Source: Aaosphaeria pasadenensis (taxonomy: Eukaryota; Ascomycota; Dothideomycetes; Pleosporales). Taken from it: a stretch of 64,000 nucleotides of DNA. Below are positions 25,101 through 35,787 of the stretch, piece by piece; position 1 is the stretch's first letter, and every line of letters starts with the position of its first letter. Made by a program: the position numbers and the translations under genes. The stretch covers positions 186,001-250,000 of the forward strand of contig JAKLMB010000028.1 of assembly GCA_022813625.1 (NCBI GenBank), given 5' to 3'. The notes under the pieces were generated by a model. The model saw nothing but the letters and a program-made list of their open reading frames with translations. It did no database searches and was not told where the DNA came from.

Positions 25101-25829
25101 CACTGTGTCGCCTGCCGATGTGCTGACAGTCTTGTCCTGTGAGTTGATCTCCGTGACCAGTGTGTTGAGATGGTAGTTCAGCGAACCCTCGGGCATTGAT
25201 GAGTACTATTCGTCTCCAGTCAGTATTACTGTCGCCAAAAAGGAAAAGAAAGAACGATTGAAACATGTTATTTCTTTTATTATGGCAAAGATAACTTACC
25301 CATTCCTTAGGATTCAAGTACAGATTCTCCACGATGCGATGTTGGAAGAAACTCGTCAACCCCACGCGGTTGTATGCGAGATGTGGTTCCTCTCCAATAA
25401 CGACAATGTCGTATTCCCTCCTTTTGATGTCGTACTTTAGAAGCTTCTCACTGTTTTTCACAATACGTTAGCACCTGCGTCTCTCATACAGAGAAAAAAA
25501 CGCGAAACTCACATAAACGCCACGCCCACCATCCCCAACCCAACAACCACCACCCTCTTCCTCGCCTTTTCCTCTCCCCCCGACGGCAACTCCCCCTGCA
25601 CCTTCAACTCCTCCACCTTCTCCGGCAACCTGTTCGCCTCGGCGTCGTTCCAGTCGCTGTTCGACACATTCAAGCCCTTCATGTCTTTCGATATGTCGTC
25701 CACTTTTCCCGCATCTTCCACCACTGCATCGTCCGGGAAGAACGACGACGGCGGGCTGTGCGATTCCCCGCTCGTAGGCTCGATTCCTGGTGTTAGGACC
25801 GGCGCGGGGGTGTATTCTTGGTCTGCCAT
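22167..25829 (-). CDS. niiA: Nitrite reductase [NAD(P)H]
   Basis: Cytosolic siroheme flavoprotein reducing nitrite to ammonium, the second step of nitrate assimilation. Three exons join in phase: complement of 22167-25205, 25300-25450, 25513-25829, giving 1168 aa, the usual length for fungal NiiA. Start 25829 ([10 protein letters not shown]) begins a low-complexity N-terminal extension before the FAD-binding [10 protein letters not shown] motif. The BFD-like [2Fe-2S] segment runs from [11 protein letters not shown] to GCGGCMP near residues 548-595. Siroheme/[4Fe-4S] cysteines lie near 774-815 ([11 protein letters not shown] and [10 protein letters not shown]). A C-terminal Rieske-type domain has CPHKR and CPLHKR near 1028 and 1056. 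It lies on the same strand as, and downstream of, niaD. GATA sites upstream suggest AreA nitrogen control. Confidence 0.97.
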
Positions 25830-27547
25830 TATGTCGACCGATCTATGTGTATGTGTGTATGGATGATTTTCGCCCCAGATGGAGCGATGGGGGTGGTTGT
25901 GAGTTGTATAGTGCAGACAGATGTGTGTGTGATTGGTCCGCTGATTGTGTGAGGGTATGTTATGTTCCAATGTCAATTACCAAAGCTACCTTAACCCCCA
26001 ACGTAACTAAGGACAGCGGCGTGCGTGTGAAGGGAAGTAAAAAAATATGAAAAGAAGGAATTGAGGCAAGAATTGGAAGGGAGGGGGGTAAGTAAGTAAG
26101 TATAGAAGGCAGCAGACAAAAAGCGATATGATCACTGGCTGGAGGGGGGAGATAGATAGATTTCCTAAAGATCCTGGCCAGCATCGAACTTGCTCCGGAA
26201 ATACATACGTCCTCCCCATACATAGTGTAGGGTGACAGGTTTAGATAATACCTTACCTAGCCCCATAGGAGAAACCCAAAACACACCAGCAAAAAAGAAA
26301 CAATGCCATAATGATGTGAAGACGTCCAATGGCATCTCGATCAAAGGCGATTATCTCACGCCATTGCATCGCCTATCCCGCGAAACACCCTTGCGATAAC
26401 GCACGAACACAAACCGCACCTCGTTCTGTCTGGCTCAACGACACTTACTTGCCGTGGAGACATACGGACGATCCGTCGGTTGGTAGGTCGGTCGCTTGAG
26501 AGAGAAAAAGTCGGAAGCGGTTCGACGTTCAACAGAATCACATCAACCAACCCATCGACCCATCAGCCCAACCAGCCTACACGACGGGAGAGCCCCGCGG
26601 AACACCACCGGAGATGCCACCACTGACGTCTATCCTCTCTCTCTCTCTCAACGCACGCAATGCGATTAGCTGACAATTCACGCGACATAATCCGCGTCCG
26701 CTGGGGCACTGGGAACGCTCCGGGGAGAAAGACGTCTGCAGGGTGGATTATACAGGCTGGCGTGGGAAGTGCGGGAGCGATGTGGAGACTTTTGCGCGGC
26801 GCACGGACGATCGGTTTGATAAGGGATTTTGGGAGCGTGTTGCCAAGGAGATAAGGGATGGAGGCTATGTATGGAGGGAGTCTGTATGGTAGGGCAGTTC
26901 TCTGGAGATTTTCTCCGATGCAGTTCAATTGGGGGGGGTGCTTGTGCGTGGGAGGGAGAAGGGAGGAGGGATGGTGGGTGGGTGGTAGATCTAGATTGAT
27001 TGATTGATACATGGGTGCGTAGATGCATGGTGAACGCTGTGATGAACACTGTGGTAGAGTGATAGATGTTCGGAAATCGAGCATCGTACGAATGGATAGA
27101 GTGATGATTGTGATGTTTGCTGTCATTGTCATTGTTGGATGATTTATTGACAGGAAGGAAATAAAATGTAAATATAGCAACGTGTTTGACACGTTCTCGC
27201 TCGTGAGAGAGAGACAGAGAGAAGGGGACAAAAGCGTGGCATGAGAAAGATGGGTACGGCTAGCTGGATCGGGGTTAGTGGATGGTCACTCTATCCGGAC
27301 GGTGGCCTTCCAGAATTCAACGAATTTGACGAGGGTGATATGTGGTGGAAATTGTTATTGTCATAATTGAAAGGACAAAACCGAAAGACATGGTGATCGT
27401 GATGAAGATGAAATAAAGATCCCATATGTGCCATCCATGGACAGTTTGATATCTTGAAACTCCATGCTTTTGCGCCTTTGAAAAAGATTTTTAACCAGCC
27501 GATTCCGAATCCCAAAACAAGAAAGCTAGAAAATAAAAGAAGCCCAC
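25830..27547. other. niiA promoter and niaD 3' flank
   Basis: About 1.7 kb between the tandem nitrate genes. A minus-strand frame at 26563-27231 is low complexity and is judged to be leader or spacer. It contains the GATA sites listed separately, a GTAA run near 26089-26101 and a GATT run near 26996-27008. Confidence 0.6.
26150..26399 (-). promoter_or_regulatory. Cluster of GATA-factor (AreA-type) sites upstream of niiA
   Basis: HGATAR matches occur at 26150-26155 and 26154-26159 (AGATAG), 26243-26248 (AGATAA), 26351-26356 (TTATCT, AGATAA on minus) and 26394-26399 (CGATAA). These are about 320 to 570 bases before the niiA start codon. AreA/NIT2 binding of such sites to activate nitrate genes is established in other fungi. 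Binding here is inferred from motif matches only. Confidence 0.5.
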
Positions 27548-30415
27548 TTAGAAGAAAAGAAGGTCCTCATCAGGCCACCCTTGCTCGTTAAGAGCCGCAT
27601 GCGCGCTCTTCTCTAGAGCAGGAGGTCCACATAATAACACGAGAGTGTCACCTTCTGTGCCACGAGGACAATGCTCCTTGATGAGTTGGGCGTTGATTCT
27701 TCCCCTCAGCCCCTGCCAGTCCTCCGGACCTTGCGTGAGAGTGTAGAGGAGTTTGCATCGGTCGACGTTTTCTCGGGCGAAGGTGTCCAGGTCTTCTTTG
27801 CAGAGGATATCTTCGATGAGGCGGTTGCCGTCTAGGACGACACAGGTCGTTGGGTCCTCCTTGTCCTGCATGACCGCGCGCAAAACTTGGAAGATTGGCG
27901 TGATGCCCGAGCCACCGCAGATCATGAAGAGCTTCTTCAACTGTCGTTTGTTGCCGTTGATCGAGCATGCTCCCTTGCTGAGATACTCGAATTTGCCGAT
28001 AGGACCCTTGACATCGATGAAGTGGCCGGTTGGGATAGAGTCCAGTGCTTTGGTCATCTTGCCTCCTGGCTGGTCTTTGGTATCGTTGTATATTTTGATG
28101 AGAATATCGAGGTATCCCTTCTTCGTAGTTTGTGAGATGGGTGTATAGCTTCGGATGATAGCTTCTCGAGTCACGGGATCGCGAAGGCGTAACATCAAGT
28201 GCTGACCTGTTGGCAGGCCAAGCGCCTGCTCATCGTAGTCGAGCTTGAAGGTGAATATCCGTGTATCCCACGAAACAGAGACCTTCGAGTGTAGCAACGC
28301 TTTGTGCCATACGCGTGTGTCCAAGAAGACTGGTCTGGGATCGGGTGATTCCTCCTCGGGCTCACCATCAGCGAGTACCTTACGTCCTGCCTCGTCTAAG
28401 GTTCCAATGTGATACGAAGGCATCATAGCCTTAGCCGTCTCGCTGTCTGTGTATTGTTAGCATACGCCTCACTAGGTTTCCTATGGATTATGACTTACGG
28501 ATTGCCATGAACTCGTCCGTACTGTCCAGACCAGCTGCCGAGATGATACTTTGTGCTCCACCCGGATGCCCTTCCAAGAAATCCTTGCCATCGTACACCT
28601 CGCCGTTGACCACGAACCACGGAGATTCCTCTGTTGTGTGCTTTCTAAACTCATCAATGGTAAAGACTGTGTTGACGCCATCCTTTGTCATTTTGATCTC
28701 TTTGGGTGCTTCGACGATAGCAGTCTCTGAATCTTCGCTTCCGAGTTTCTCGCCCCAGTAGCCGTTCGAGAGGTTGCCTCCGGCCTTCTTCACCCTTTCC
28801 ATCCATCCTCCTGGCATGAGCGCTGGCTGTGTTGGGTGCTCGAATCGCAAAGAGCCGTGTTCCTTGTGTATCGCGATTCGGAACCATGGGTTGTTCATCA
28901 TACCAAGAACAGACCAGTACATGTCTCGAGGTTGGATACACATACTCTCGTCCATGGTCCGAACAACGATATCTTTAGCATCCTCCAATTCAGATACGTT
29001 GATGTCAAGGCTCCAAAAGCACCAGCAGAAGCATGTCTCCCTCCAGTCCATGTCCAGACGGCCGCCAAAAAGCTGCTTATCTTCGAGAGCTCGATACTTG
29101 TCCTCGGCATAATCGATATCGGCCAGTCTCCATGTTTTGCCTTGATCAATGGACACTTCGGCCCTTGTGATGCGGCGACCGCCACCACTGTAGGCATAGC
29201 CCCTTACTTTATACTTTTCTGGTGCTGCTGTTAAGGAGAGCTTCTCTTCATGTGCTGGATATGCGATGGCTGAGTTGGGGCTCAAGTCATAGATTGCGTA
29301 ACGCTCATCTGTCCACCACTTTGGGTTCGTTGCCGACTCATCTGGATCGACCATGGTCCTGTCATCGTTAATCATTTTGCTCTGTTAGTGTCCTCAAGGT
29401 ACTTACGGGAGTACTCTGTTATCGTAGATGTGATACCAGTTATCACTTGGCTCAGCAGTAATGATCAGCTTCTTCAGCCATTTGACACTGCGACCGCCAA
29501 TCTGACCAGGAATGACCGCTCGCAGAGGTAGACCGTGATCTGGTCGAAGAGGCTCGCCATTCATCTTGTGGGCAAGCATCATACCACGGTTGGGATCCAT
29601 GGCCCAGTTCAACTTCACAGATGTGCCGTAGTAGCCATTAGGCTTGTACAGAGTCAGCTCTATGCCGTAATTCGAAGAGTTTGATAACTTACGAGCTTGT
29701 CGGCGCCCTCCATGCAGACGTATTTCGCACGTCTCAATGGCTTGGCCCTTTCAATCACATCCTTCATCACCACGCCGGTGAAGAGGGCAGTAGAGACACC
29801 GGCGGCTCCCCATGAGAATCCTTTCGACTTTCGTACGACGTTTTGCTCCTTTCGCCTGTTTCCTGCACAGACTAGTGTGATGGGGTATGTCACATTCTCG
29901 TAGTCTGACAGGAGTTCTCTCAAAGTGATTTTGATGGGGTTTGCTACTAATCTACAATACGGTCAGTTGATATGCTCGGCCTTCTGAACGATTAGGGTAC
30001 CATACCCTTCAACCGAGAATTCCCAGTCAGGAATCTCTTCTTCTTGGACGACAGGTACCGCCCCGTGATTTCGCACGTAGAATAGTTCTGGGCTAGTCAA
30101 GAATCCCTCGTTGAAAAGATCTGTGAGAGGCGCTTCGACGTTGAATGGGTGGACACCAGTTAGTCGGATTAACCTGGGGTCTCGTGGTACATGTGCATCG
30201 GGTGTTTTCTGGTCTACTTCGAGGACCTTGGTAGGCGCGGTCGAAGGCGGAGGGAGAGGGAGAGATTCAAGGTACGATCCATCATCAGTCAAGGATTTGT
30301 TGTCTTCCGAGTCGAAGACTGTTTCGGGGGGTGTTGGTGGAAAAGTCACGTTACTTGAGGCCTCTGTCTTTTGTGACACCTGTTCGGCGGTGGTGTTGGT
30401 GGTGGGAGAGTCCAT
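27548..30415 (-). CDS. niaD: Nitrate reductase [NADPH]
   Basis: Cytosolic molybdenum enzyme reducing nitrate to nitrite. Five exons join in phase: complement of 27548-28446, 28499-29358, 29407-29642, 29693-29951, 30006-30415, giving 887 aa. Start 30415 (MDSPTTNTTAEQ) precedes an acidic, proline-rich N-terminus. The molybdopterin domain has its cofactor-binding Cys in VCAGNRR near residue 160. A dimerisation region follows, then a cytochrome b5 domain with heme-ligand HPGG near 565. The FAD domain has RSYTP near 687, and the pyridine-nucleotide domain has GGSGITP near 765 and CGPPALE close to the end. Each exon junction restores conserved family sequence (VEG|LVANPIKIT, GADKL|PNGYYGTS, NRVLP|TMV, EFMAI|HSETAKAMMP). 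niiA follows on the same strand 1.7 kb downstream. Confidence 0.97.
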
Positions 30416-32522
30416 GTTGGGGTTGAGAAACGAGGGTGCAGGGGTTTTTGGTCAGGGAGGGATATCAAATACAAGAAAAGGAATCAACTTGGGGTATAAA
30501 ACTGTAAAAAGTCGATATTGGTGCACGAGTTGAGTTGGACGAAGTCTTTCGACAACGAAGGCACTGTCCAAGAGATGCTCACCACTGTGGCAAAAGGTGT
30601 GTCGTAGTAGACGCAGTTTTGGAATCGAGGATGAGCGATGGTAGGCGAGAAGTAATGTAGCATATCATCAACGAAGATCTGGGGTGATCCGCTTCGTCAT
30701 TTTTCTGACTACCGGTACGAGAAACGCCACAGCTAAGACTGGAGTTCGGAGAAAGGTGGTCGACAGACACGCAAATGACAAGCAGCCAGGCCCAGTAAAC
30801 GTTTTCCTAGGCTAGAAAAGCAAAGAAAGGCCCACCAGGAAAATGACGCCCCCGATCTGTGGAGAAAGGCAGGGCAAGGGTACCCGGGAGTATGAGGTTT
30901 GATTTCCGCCTTGAGTGGCCTGGAATGGATAGAAAGGTTGGGGGGGTTTGCATCAGGATCAAGATCTTCATCATCGAATGGTAGATTTCTGTCTAGGCAG
31001 TGTACGTAGTTTCTGTGTATGCATCCTTATCTCTGTGCAATAAGCGGCGGATCTGGTTTGGGAATAGTGTGGGTGGGCATGTTCGCTGCGTCCCTAGTCC
31101 TAGCACTCTCCTAGTTAATTCTTTAGTCGACAGCCAATCCGCGATAAGACGTTTTTCAACTCCTCCTACAGTCCTACATACTCACTACGAGTATTATCCT
31201 TCCCTTTCTACCGGTTTGTACCGGCAATAGGTGTTCCATCCACTAGCGACGGCCCTGTATAATGATTATCCCGGATTATCCCATCCACCGTTGGGTCTGC
31301 ATGCTGCAATTCTTAAGACGTGGGAGCCCTTGTCACCATTGATGCCCGTATCGAACGTACATATTGTGCGTGCGCGACGTTCAGCGGAGATGCTTCACAT
31401 TCCTACCCCGTGGAGAAAGGCCATAGAACAGTAATCGGCAGCCTCGAGTGTGCCGATGCCTCGAGTGTGCCGATGCAATGCCGAACAGGATGAAGATAAT
31501 GCCGCTCATCGCGAAAGACTGTATCGCGCAAGGTATCGTGTTGAGGAGGAGCATGCGCGAATCGATTGTGGATGCTGATAGTTGGACAGCCTCACTGACA
31601 CTTCCATTGACACTTTCATCGGTTTGAAGGCGTGAACCATCTCTTTTCCAGTATATGCCTGTCCCTGTTCAAAGATCACCATAGCCCATTCTACGCAGGA
31701 AACACCTGGAGTGGCTTCCGCCTCCAGATTGGTCCTATCAATAGAGGATGTCATGTCGATGATGGCCCAGGGTCAGCGACGTCCTCGGAAGTCCACCATT
31801 CACTCGAGAATCAATCATTCATCAACTCTTAGCGCCCTGATAAGATGAGATTGCGAAAATAATGCAACAGCTGAAGTAAAGATAAGAGACTCAACGGCTG
31901 TGGATCATATGTGGTTCTCGACCGGATGAACTTGCCCTCCGTGATGTGACTTCTCCGCGGATTGTTCTTTCGCGATTTGCCTCGCTGGCCAATGAGCGGC
32001 TTCCGCACTAAATCAGTCCTGAGACTTGGTCAACGACATATCATCAATACCTAGGCGCCTATTACAGCCAACTCATTTCAAACATACATTATAGATTTCC
32101 AATGATAGAATTAAGCCCATCAGAGTCCTAGGGTGAGGTCACATCCTATAGTATATATATCGACGAGCTTGACCGAATTCTCTCGTGCATGCCCGACCGT
32201 CACAAGTCCTTGTGGTGGTAATATTATAGATCTATAGTACAGGAGGAAGAGATCCTTGTGGGTTCGTATTTGGTGTCGAACTTATCTTAAACGTATGTTC
32301 ACGTATCTGGAGAGGACAACCACTTCGCTCTAGGATGAGTGAAGAGAGTTTTTCTTTATATAACCTCGAGCGAAGCCACAACGGGGAAGATGATTCCATT
32401 TGTGCAATATGATGGCATTGTCTATTTCGCTTTTGTCTATATCTATAACAAGCCGCATGTACATTTCCAGTGCGAGAGATCATATCTGCAAGATCCATCG
32501 CGACAGCATGCACTACATCCCA
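30416..32522. other. niaD promoter region and intergenic DNA
   Basis: About 2.1 kb with no convincing gene; short frames at 31.0-31.8 kb have no domain. GATA sites occur at 31027-31032 (TTATCT) and 31142-31147 (CGATAA). A perfect match to the NirA consensus CTCCGHGG (CTCCGCGG) lies at 31953-31960, and a 17-bp tandem duplication at 31441-31474. Confidence 0.5.
31441..31474. repeat. Perfect 17-bp tandem duplication
   Basis: GCCTCGAGTGTGCCGAT is repeated twice head to tail with no mismatch. Confidence 0.9.
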
Positions 32523-33654
32523 TTATTGAAACTCGCTCAGGTGGATCTTCTTCCCAATGCCCGGCCCTCCCGAATTCTCGACATAATGCCCCTCATTATC
32601 CATCGCCCTTACCAGGCTCGGCCAGATTACAATATCCTCGGGCGATAGGTCTCTCTCTACCGGCCGCTTCGGCACCGGATGCCATTCATCATACATGTCT
32701 GAGGCCTTTTCATCAGGCTCGTTGGGTGCTTTCCAGTCGAATTGCCAGAAGGTCGGTGTTCCGAACAGAGTGAACGCAAACCTCGCCCCTTGCTTCAATA
32801 CATTGCGTAGGTCGGTCGTCCGGGCGTCGGTCGCGTCCTTCGAAGTGTCTGAGTAGGCTCGGAGGAGAGAGTAGAGGTCGTTGACGCCTCGCTCGATGTT
32901 GATGGTCCGCGAGTCGAAGTGGGAGAATGCGTCTTCGACATACGTCTCACGAAGTAATTCGGCGGTTATTTGTTTCCAACGGGAAATCAATCCTAGGTCA
33001 ACTGGCCAAAGGGTTAGCAGGATGCCATGTAGTAAATATGTTAGGTGATGAATACTTACGGTGACATTGACATTTCTCATCACCGCCTGACACAATCGCA
33101 CCTTTTCCGACGGAGAAGCTTTGGAAACACTCCACTATCTCAGGAGGCAGAAACGAGCTCCCGGGAATACCACTCAATCCCAATTTGAGAAGCAGACTCC
33201 GGCTGAGAATTGTCCAAGCGATGCATAAAGTGAGTGTCCCGAGTCTGGTTTTCGGATCGTCTAAAAGCGGAAGCAATTGTCGCCACGAGATGCCCAAACC
33301 TGTCGTTGCGTGTTCAATAGCCGACTGATACGCTCCCTTCTCCAATGGGCCCGTGGTATAAAACTTGTGCACGTGCGTGACAATTGCTTGATAGACGCCG
33401 GCAAACTGGACCTCGATATCCTCGTCTGACAGGCCTTCCAGTGACCTCGGATTCCCAGCTGGCCGTATTGGCTCATGTGCACACTCCGAGGGCGAGCTTG
33501 ATGGTTCGGAGGACGGCATTGTCGAAAAGCGACGTTCTCCATCGGTTGAGCTTTTCCGCGGAATCAACTTGCTGAGGAGAGGAGGCATTCGGTAAGACTT
33601 GTGAACCCCAGGCTCGAAATGTGCGGTGATGGACGAAACAGCGACTTCTCCCAT
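32523..33654 (-). CDS. Hypothetical protein, 357 aa
   Basis: Not recognised. Complement of 32523-33001 and 33060-33654 joins in phase (donor GTAAGT, branch GCTAAC, acceptor GGCCAG) to give 357 aa from MGEVAVSSITAHF. The N-terminal 75 residues are Ser/Pro-rich. A helical region then follows (EVQFAGVYQAIVTHVHKFYT and onward, up to about residue 260), and a segment FAFTLFGTPTFWQFDW near residue 300 with a charged tail. The layout, with a disordered start and a helical core ending in a conserved aromatic stretch, resembles uncharacterised fungal proteins, but no function can be given. No signal peptide or clear membrane segment. Confidence 0.75.
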
Positions 33655-34437
33655 TACGAAGGTACAGACCGTGTTACATCTGCGATCGATAGAATCAGTG
33701 ACTATCGACAGGACATTTTTGTTTTATTTGTACGAGTGGGGTGATGTCGGGTTGAAGGTACCAAGTTTGTCTTCTTTGTTCTTCGTTACCGATGCAGTGG
33801 TTCCTGGATTCGATGGAAGCCATGGAATGCGAATTTGCTCCTGCGGAAAAGTCTAGGAATGTTCTTTGACTTGAGGGTTTAGCCACGCAACCGCATTCCA
33901 ATAGCTGGTTCACCTCACGCGAGAAAGTGCTTCCATGGGTCTGCTGCCCTTCGGTCACGCTATCGCGTTGTCCCAACATGACCGCATACGGAAGTGCCTT
34001 TGCCCAAGAGTGACGATGTTGCGTAATCAGAACCGATGTCCTTCAATATGCCTTGCTGAAAGACGAAAACGGATACACAAAAACGTGAACAAAGGGTGTA
34101 AACTTGTTGAACACGTTGTACACAATGCAACATCATTCATTAGTACTGACCTAGTCGATCTACGCGACATCGGTGCCTTTTTCACTATTATCAAATAACC
34201 ATACTATCCAAGGTTCATCTTTGAAATATGCTACAGCACTAGATTACAAACTGGGAACTCAGCAATGATCTTATGCGTGCACACTCCCACGCCGCTCATT
34301 AACAGAAAGCCTGAAACAAGCACCGAGCGTCATATTGCATGCACCGGGCAAAGGACATAGTTGTACTAGCATTTTCACCACAACCCCATCAGGCGCCTGC
34401 TGAACCCTTACGTATGATTTCATCTTCCATTCCTACA
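33655..34437. other. Intergenic region
   Basis: About 780 bases between the 357-aa gene's start and the amidase relic. It likely includes that gene's promoter. No gene recognised. Confidence 0.5.
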
Positions 34438-35062
34438 TCATGGCCACACCGGTACTCGTTTTGCGAAAACGTTATACGGTGGCGACACAAACGAACCAAA
34501 CGTGTCAGCCCACGCGCTCTGAACCCCTATCAACGTGGCATCCCGACATATGTGTGCAATAGCGGCCATTCCGAGTGGAAGACCATCATACTCGAGGTAG
34601 CCTAGAGGCAGCGATGCGATGGGATACCCTTAATGCTTGTTTAGCAGACCATAGTTCCACCACGTGAACTACAACTAACATACGCTGGCCGTAAGCTTTA
34701 GCGAATCGCTATCGGCCAGACCGATAATGATATCGAGATCGCAGTCCGTGAGAATTTTGTCAATGCCGTTGTCTGCTGCGACTGTTCGGGCGTGTGCTAG
34801 ATCTCGTGCGAGGTCTTCCTTGCTGTATAACCTGGCAAGAGCTGTTTTAAGCATTTCCTATACTTTGTTTTCCTAAAACATTATAAGGCCTAGTAATATA
34901 TCAATAGTACGTAGAGATAACAGACTTAAGGAGTTAGTCATATCTGCATTTGCTTTATTAAAATCAACCATTTCTTGGAGTGTATGAACTTATGCTAAGT
35001 CTTCGAGATATGCTTCAAATTCCTGTTTGAACCGACCGACTTGAACAGATCAACATCGACAT
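34438..35062 (-). pseudogene. Decayed C-terminal fragment of a fungal amidase
   Basis: On the minus strand the reading runs FEAYLEDLA, then an in-frame TAA, then VHTLQEMVDFNKANADM. It continues past an AT-rich intron-like gap to a further in-frame TAG, then KTALARLYSKEDLARDLAHA and GIDKILTDCDLDIIIGLADS. After an intron-like GTATGT...TAAG segment it gives GYPIASLPLGYLEYDGLPLG, AAIAHICRDATLIGVQSAWA, and a natural-looking stop at 34438. This order matches the C-terminal half of amidase-signature proteins from filamentous fungi. Two in-frame stops, a frame break near 35020 and the absence of the catalytic Gly/Ser-rich N-terminal half show it is dead. The amino-acid patterns were recognised by eye, not by search. 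Confidence 0.8.
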
Positions 35063-35787
35063 CAAGAACATCGCCGCTATGAACGGCCACGTCCGACTTA
35101 CTACAGATTTTCCTGTGAGCCAATGCATCCCCCGGGATTCTGTGGTCGCCTCACAGCAGAACTGGCACCGTACCACCCATAGCTCGGGCCGACGTCCTGA
35201 CGTAACGGGTGCAAACAGAGAGCCGACCCGGTCCGATGGGTACCTCCCGATGCCACTTCTTCCTCACCCTTCACCCATTCTGCCCACCCATACTGTAGAG
35301 TTTTATATTAGAGAGTGATAATTCTGAGAAAAAAGCATCATCTTTGACTTAGCGTGGGCTAGGTGAATTCAGATGGGGTACATCTGCTGTAGAGACGGTA
35401 CGATTCTTCAGGTGCCACTTTCCGGAATACTAATAGAAAGATTCGTAAATATTAGAGAGATCGGTAGACACCAGTTATAGGTAGGAGATAGTGTAGATCC
35501 TATTAGTACTCGGTACCTGTATAAGCTATCTCAGGAACTGTAAAAGGTAGAGTAATCAGTAAGAAATCTCTTAAGAACTCTTTTTAAGACTGTATATAGT
35601 GTACCAGAAACGTTCTGGCTACATGTAGTTGTACACCAAACTCTCCTCGTCTCAGCTATGTCCTTAATGGCCCTGCATATTTTGCTTTCCAGGTAATGCA
35701 TCCTCGCTCCTTCCCACGCCCCCTACAAATGCGAATCATGATCGCAAGGGTTGACTACGGCACATTCTTCAAAGAGCCAATATCACA
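35063..35787. other. AT-rich, RIP-like spacer
   Basis: Between the amidase relic and the NLR-like gene. From about 35340 to 35640 the sequence is rich in TA steps and poor in CA/TG, with many short stop-laden frames. This fits repeat-induced point mutation of a lost repeat. No protein of a transposon could be read. Confidence 0.5.

Noticed and set aside
26563..27231. 222-codon minus-strand frame between niiA and niaD
   Set aside because: Repetitive His/Pro/Ser/Ile composition, no domain, lies in the promoter spacer.
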